Of a DNA stretch of 64,000 bases, positions 61,522 to 64,000 are shown in pieces; positions within the stretch are counted from its first letter, which is position 1, and the number at the start of each line of letters is the position of its first letter. The stretch covers positions 4,402,001-4,466,000 of the forward strand of contig NZ_JAMYWY010000001.1 of assembly GCF_024159265.1 (NCBI RefSeq), written 5' to 3'. The translations under genes were made by a program, and so were the position numbers. Under the pieces are notes generated by a model. The model was not told the DNA's origin and did no database searches. It saw only the letters and a list, made by a program, of their open reading frames with translations. The stretch comes from Paenibacillus sp. 1781tsa1. GTDB lineage: Bacteria > Bacillota > Bacilli > Paenibacillales > Paenibacillaceae.

Positions 61522-62148
61522 TCAGGTACGTCTTGCCTGTCTTAAGGCTAGCCACGCGCACAGAATGCTCACCAGTGTTAGTCCGAATGTGAAATTACGT
61601 ACACCATCTACATGATCATAGAGGGAACCGGGTAACCAAGGGTAAATATCATATGTATAATCCATTGTATCGTTCAACAGCGTCCAGAGACCTGCAACGA
61701 CAAGGGCAGCCCATCGGAAGCCGAAAAAGCGTACATAAATAAGAGCTTCAATAGCCATCGCACTATGCGAAGCAATCAACATCCAGTCTTGCCAGTGCTG
61801 TGTGCCGCCTTGCATCCAGCCAGCGAAAATAATGGATACGGCCCACACGCCATATTTCACAGATGTGACCACAGCAAGCGCCTGAATCACATGTCCGATC
61901 CGTTTGATAACAATGGACCGTGGTGGGTACAAGATCCATAGCAACGCTAAAGTAAAAAACAAACTCGCTGTTGGACTATCTGGCACAAATACGATCTGCC
62001 ACACCGGCTGCTCCGCTAGCGTCAATTTCATTTGCTCTCCGTACCAGATGTATCCGTATACCGTTCCTACCGCATTACACCAAAATAATAGCCACAGGAA
62101 ATAACGATTGGTCAGAAATTCCCTGCTCCAGAAATACGATAAAGCCAC
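61522..62148 (-). CDS. ypjA: DUF1405 membrane protein YpjA
   Basis: About 208 residues with six predicted membrane helices (FLWLLFWCNAVGTVYGYIWY, LFFTLALLWILYP, YGVWAVSIIFAGW and others). The internal PDSPTASLFF and the late TYDIYPWLPGS are typical DUF1405 features. It lies directly after qcrC, as ypjA does in B. subtilis. GTG 62148 has AAGGGG 8 bases upstream; ATG 62172 is in frame without one. Function unknown. Confidence 0.85.
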   Translation of the reverse strand: MALSYFWSREFLTNRYFLWLLFWCNAVGTVYGYIWYGEQMKLTLAEQPVWQIVFVPDSPTASLFFTLALLWILYPPRSIVIKRIGHVIQALAVVTSVKYGVWAVSIIFAGWMQGGTQHWQDWMLIASHSAMAIEALIYVRFFGFRWAALVVAGLWTLLNDTMDYTYDIYPWLPGSLYDHVDGVRNFTFGLTLVSILCAWLALRQARRT

Positions 62149-62210
62149 ATTCCCTGCCCCTTCCTTCATCATATATTGCGCACGATACAGTGCTGTCCAA
62201 AAAACACTTC

Positions 62211-62243
62211 AAAAAAACCTGACCGCATAAACGATCAGGTTTC
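62211..62243 (-). terminator. Terminator after qcrC
   Basis: AAACCTGA and TCAGGTTT form the stem around CG/CG; seven T follow on the minus strand. It separates the qcr operon from ypjA. Confidence 0.8.
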
Positions 62244-62259
62244 ATTGGTTATTTCGATT

Positions 62260-63144
62260 TTACTGTTCTGCTTTCTGTTTCGCAAGCCATTCGGTCAGAT
62301 GAGTAATCTCTTCATCCGTTACACCTTGAGCAATCGCTTGATCGTACATCGCAGGCATCTCGTTGTAGCCTTCTTTGATAATGGTCAGAATCTCTTCCTG
62401 GCTATGCTTGTCACCTACACCCCGAAGTGAAGGTCCACTTGCACCCTTCATATCAGCCGCATGGCAGCCAATACATCCAGCCTTTTTGTACGTTTCCATT
62501 GCAGGATCATCCTGTTCCACGATCGCAACTTCTTCTTGCTGTCCAGGTGCATTGGAAACTGGTGGGAGTCCCGCTTCACGCCTCTCCAGTGCTTCTTCTT
62601 CACGTTGAATATGTTCAGGCTTCTGTCCACTTGCTTCCAACTCATGCTCGTAGTGTGTCCACGCTACATTCGTCAGGTAGAATACAGAAATGACCGACAA
62701 AATCATCAGTGATGAAGCAATGGGGCGTTTATAGAAACGCCGCTCCTTGCCTGTGTCCAGAAATGGTGCCAGCAGCAAAGCTCCGAAAGCAACTCCGCTG
62801 ACCCCCAGTACCCCGAGCAGAACGTAATCGCCCGATGCATATGGATACTTCAAGTACTGATATAGAAAAAGGAAGTACCAGTCTGGCATAGGAATTACGG
62901 ATGCGCTCGGATTGGCCGGATAGCCTAAAGGTGCAGGTTCTGAAATCGTTAGTACCAGAATCCCCACCAATACAACGACACCAACCATCCATTCTTTCAG
63001 CAGGAAGTTGGGAATAAAGGCTTCTGATTTGCCGGGATACGCCGTGTAATCAGGAGGGGTAATGAATCCCGCCCCTTTACGGACCCGTGAATCACCGACA
63101 AAGATAACCTTTTCCTCATCATCCTTCTTATGTCCGTGAGCCAT
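62260..63144 (-). CDS. qcrC: Menaquinol-cytochrome c reductase, cytochrome b/c subunit
   Basis: A 294-residue fusion of a subunit IV-like membrane part (three helices, about residues 45-170) and a C-terminal cytochrome c domain. Heme c attaches at GCIGCHAAD (CXXCH), with an axial Met likely in NEMPAMYDQ. Quinol-site residues PDWYFLFLYQYLKYP are present. It is part of the bacillus-type bc complex that moves electrons from menaquinol to cytochrome c. qcrB lies 21 bases upstream. Confidence 0.95.
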   Translation of the reverse strand: MAHGHKKDDEEKVIFVGDSRVRKGAGFITPPDYTAYPGKSEAFIPNFLLKEWMVGVVVLVGILVLTISEPAPLGYPANPSASVIPMPDWYFLFLYQYLKYPYASGDYVLLGVLGVSGVAFGALLLAPFLDTGKERRFYKRPIASSLMILSVISVFYLTNVAWTHYEHELEASGQKPEHIQREEEALERREAGLPPVSNAPGQQEEVAIVEQDDPAMETYKKAGCIGCHAADMKGASGPSLRGVGDKHSQEEILTIIKEGYNEMPAMYDQAIAQGVTDEEITHLTEWLAKQKAEQ

Positions 63145-63165
63145 TGCGATTCCTCCCTTCTCAGT

Positions 63166-63837
63166 TTATAGTGGTCCCGAAATGCCCTGTCTGCGGATCA
63201 TGATAAAGTGTCCGACCAGAAGCACCAGAAGCACAGCGGGGAGGAAGAATACATGCAGGGCAAAGAATCGGGTTAGTGTCTGTGCACCAACAATCGTACC
63301 GCCTTGCAGGAATTCTTTAATAATCGGTCCCAACCAAGGAACCGTATTGGCAATCTCCAGTGTTACTTTTGTTGCAAAATAGGCTTTGTTATCCCATGGC
63401 AACAAGTACCCTGTCAGACCCAGGCCCAACATGACGAAAAAGATCAGCATGCCGACAACCCAGTTCATTTCACGCGGTGCCTTGTAAGAGCCTGTAAAGA
63501 ACACACGCATCGTATGTAAGAACATCATTACGATAACCAGACTGGCTCCCCAGTGGTGCATGCCGCGAACAATTTGGCCGAAGGCTACTTTGGTCTGCAG
63601 ATACTCCACACTTGCGTAGGCATTGATAATATCAGGTACGTAATACATGGTCAGGAACATGCCTGACAGAATCTGAATAACAGTAATAAAGAACGTCAAT
63701 CCACCAAAGCAGTACACGAATGCGGAAAAGTGATGAGCCGGATTTACATGCTCTGGAACTTCATGATCCGCAACGTCCCGCCAGATTGGCGTGATGTCGA
63801 GACGCTCGTCAATCCAGTCATAGACATTTTTAAACAT
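63166..63837 (-). CDS. qcrB: Menaquinol-cytochrome c reductase, cytochrome b subunit
   Basis: A 223-residue b6-type cytochrome with four membrane helices. Candidate heme b ligands are the His residues in GMHHWGASLV, FLHTMRVF and FALHVFFLPAVLLVLLVGH. A Cys in FVYCFGGLTFF matches the position that binds an extra heme in b6-type proteins. It is the middle gene of qcrABC, 15 bases after the qcrA stop. Confidence 0.96.
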   Translation of the reverse strand: MFKNVYDWIDERLDITPIWRDVADHEVPEHVNPAHHFSAFVYCFGGLTFFITVIQILSGMFLTMYYVPDIINAYASVEYLQTKVAFGQIVRGMHHWGASLVIVMMFLHTMRVFFTGSYKAPREMNWVVGMLIFFVMLGLGLTGYLLPWDNKAYFATKVTLEIANTVPWLGPIIKEFLQGGTIVGAQTLTRFFALHVFFLPAVLLVLLVGHFIMIRRQGISGPL

Positions 63838-63852
63838 CTGCGTTCACGCCTC

Positions 63853-64000
63853 CTAATTCACTCGGGTGTTCGGAACAATGTCGCCCAGATATACCCAACC
63901 CTGCTCTTCCTTGACTACGTACTCATCCAGCGGTTTGGGGGCTACGGCAAGATTCTTCCCTTCCTTGTCATAGTGCGCGCCATGGCAGGGGCAATGATAC
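63853..64000 (-). CDS. qcrA: Menaquinol-cytochrome c reductase, Rieske iron-sulfur subunit (C-terminal part)
   Basis: The last 49 residues of the Rieske protein; the start lies beyond the right edge. The second cluster-binding box is visible at the edge (YHCPCHGAHYD), giving one Cys and one His ligand of the [2Fe-2S] centre. The tail ends GDIVPNTRVN. It is first of the three qcr genes, with qcrB following after 15 bases. Confidence 0.93.
   Translation of the reverse strand, partial: YHCPCHGAHYDKEGKNLAVAPKPLDEYVVKEEQGWVYLGDIVPNTRVN

Overview
The window is chromosomal DNA from a low-to-mid GC, spore-forming Firmicute, most likely a Paenibacillus. The evidence is the Bacillales gene order on the right side (qcrABC, ypjA, ypjB, ypjD-like, dapB, mgsA, bshB1, bshA, cca, birA, panBCD, dinG, ypmB, asnS, dnaD), bacillithiol genes, SLH and copper-amine-oxidase-like stalk cell-wall proteins, a GerMN lipoprotein, Fur boxes and a T-box. 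No phage, IS element, CRISPR array, rRNA or tRNA gene was seen. Most genes are on the minus strand; the main plus-strand block is mtnE-proBAC-mtnWXB.

Layout. 1-2.3 kb: a siderophore-type binding lipoprotein with a Fur box, behind an AraC regulator fused to a binding-protein-like domain. 2.5-6.1 kb: a heterodimeric ABC exporter with one degenerate ATP site. 6.5-10.2 kb: a double-dynamin GTPase whose linker is encoded by a GC-rich, palindrome-packed stretch. 10.5-11.5 kb: a small unknown gene and nth. 11.7-18.3 kb: an SLH protein, a GerMN lipoprotein and two tandem AMIN/amidase_3 enzymes. 18.8-22.1 kb: leuCD divergent from a LysR gene; the intergenic region holds a LysR-type palindrome and a Fur box. 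22.4-26.4 kb: a short unknown gene, an omega-amidase-like gene, and a second AraC/binding-protein iron locus with two Fur boxes. 26.6-34.3 kb: mtnE, then a proline-type T-box before proB, then proA and proC, with proC overlapping mtnWXB. 34.4-36.8 kb: an ECF sigma factor that appears to start at AUU, an overlapping anti-sigma gene and a triple TM2-like membrane protein. 37-43.3 kb: dnaD, asnS, ackA, a 3-hydroxyacyl-CoA dehydrogenase, a short FtsH-like protease and its membrane partner. 43.6-50 kb: ypmB, mtaD, rex, dinG and a TPR gene. 50.1-58.1 kb: panBCD behind a structured leader that ends in a terminator, then birA, cca, bshA, bshB1, mgsA and dapB. 58.2-64 kb: a TPR gene, a MazG-like gene, a YitT gene, ypjB, a 50-residue ORF, ypjA and qcrCBA (qcrA runs off the window).

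Functional links. Iron: two orphan binding proteins with AraC sensors, four Fur boxes, and one Fur box in front of the Fe-S enzyme gene leuC. Methionine salvage: mtnE, mtnU-like, mtnW, mtnX and mtnB, plus mtaD, which takes methylthioadenosine another way. Proline: proBAC under tRNA-Pro control. Redox and respiration: rex, qcrABC and bacillithiol synthesis.

Most notable: the palindrome array inside the dynamin linker, a dispersed intergenic repeat (two copies about 90% identical, one with a long hairpin), the probable AUU start of the sigma factor, the panB leader with its own terminator, and the Fur box at leuC.
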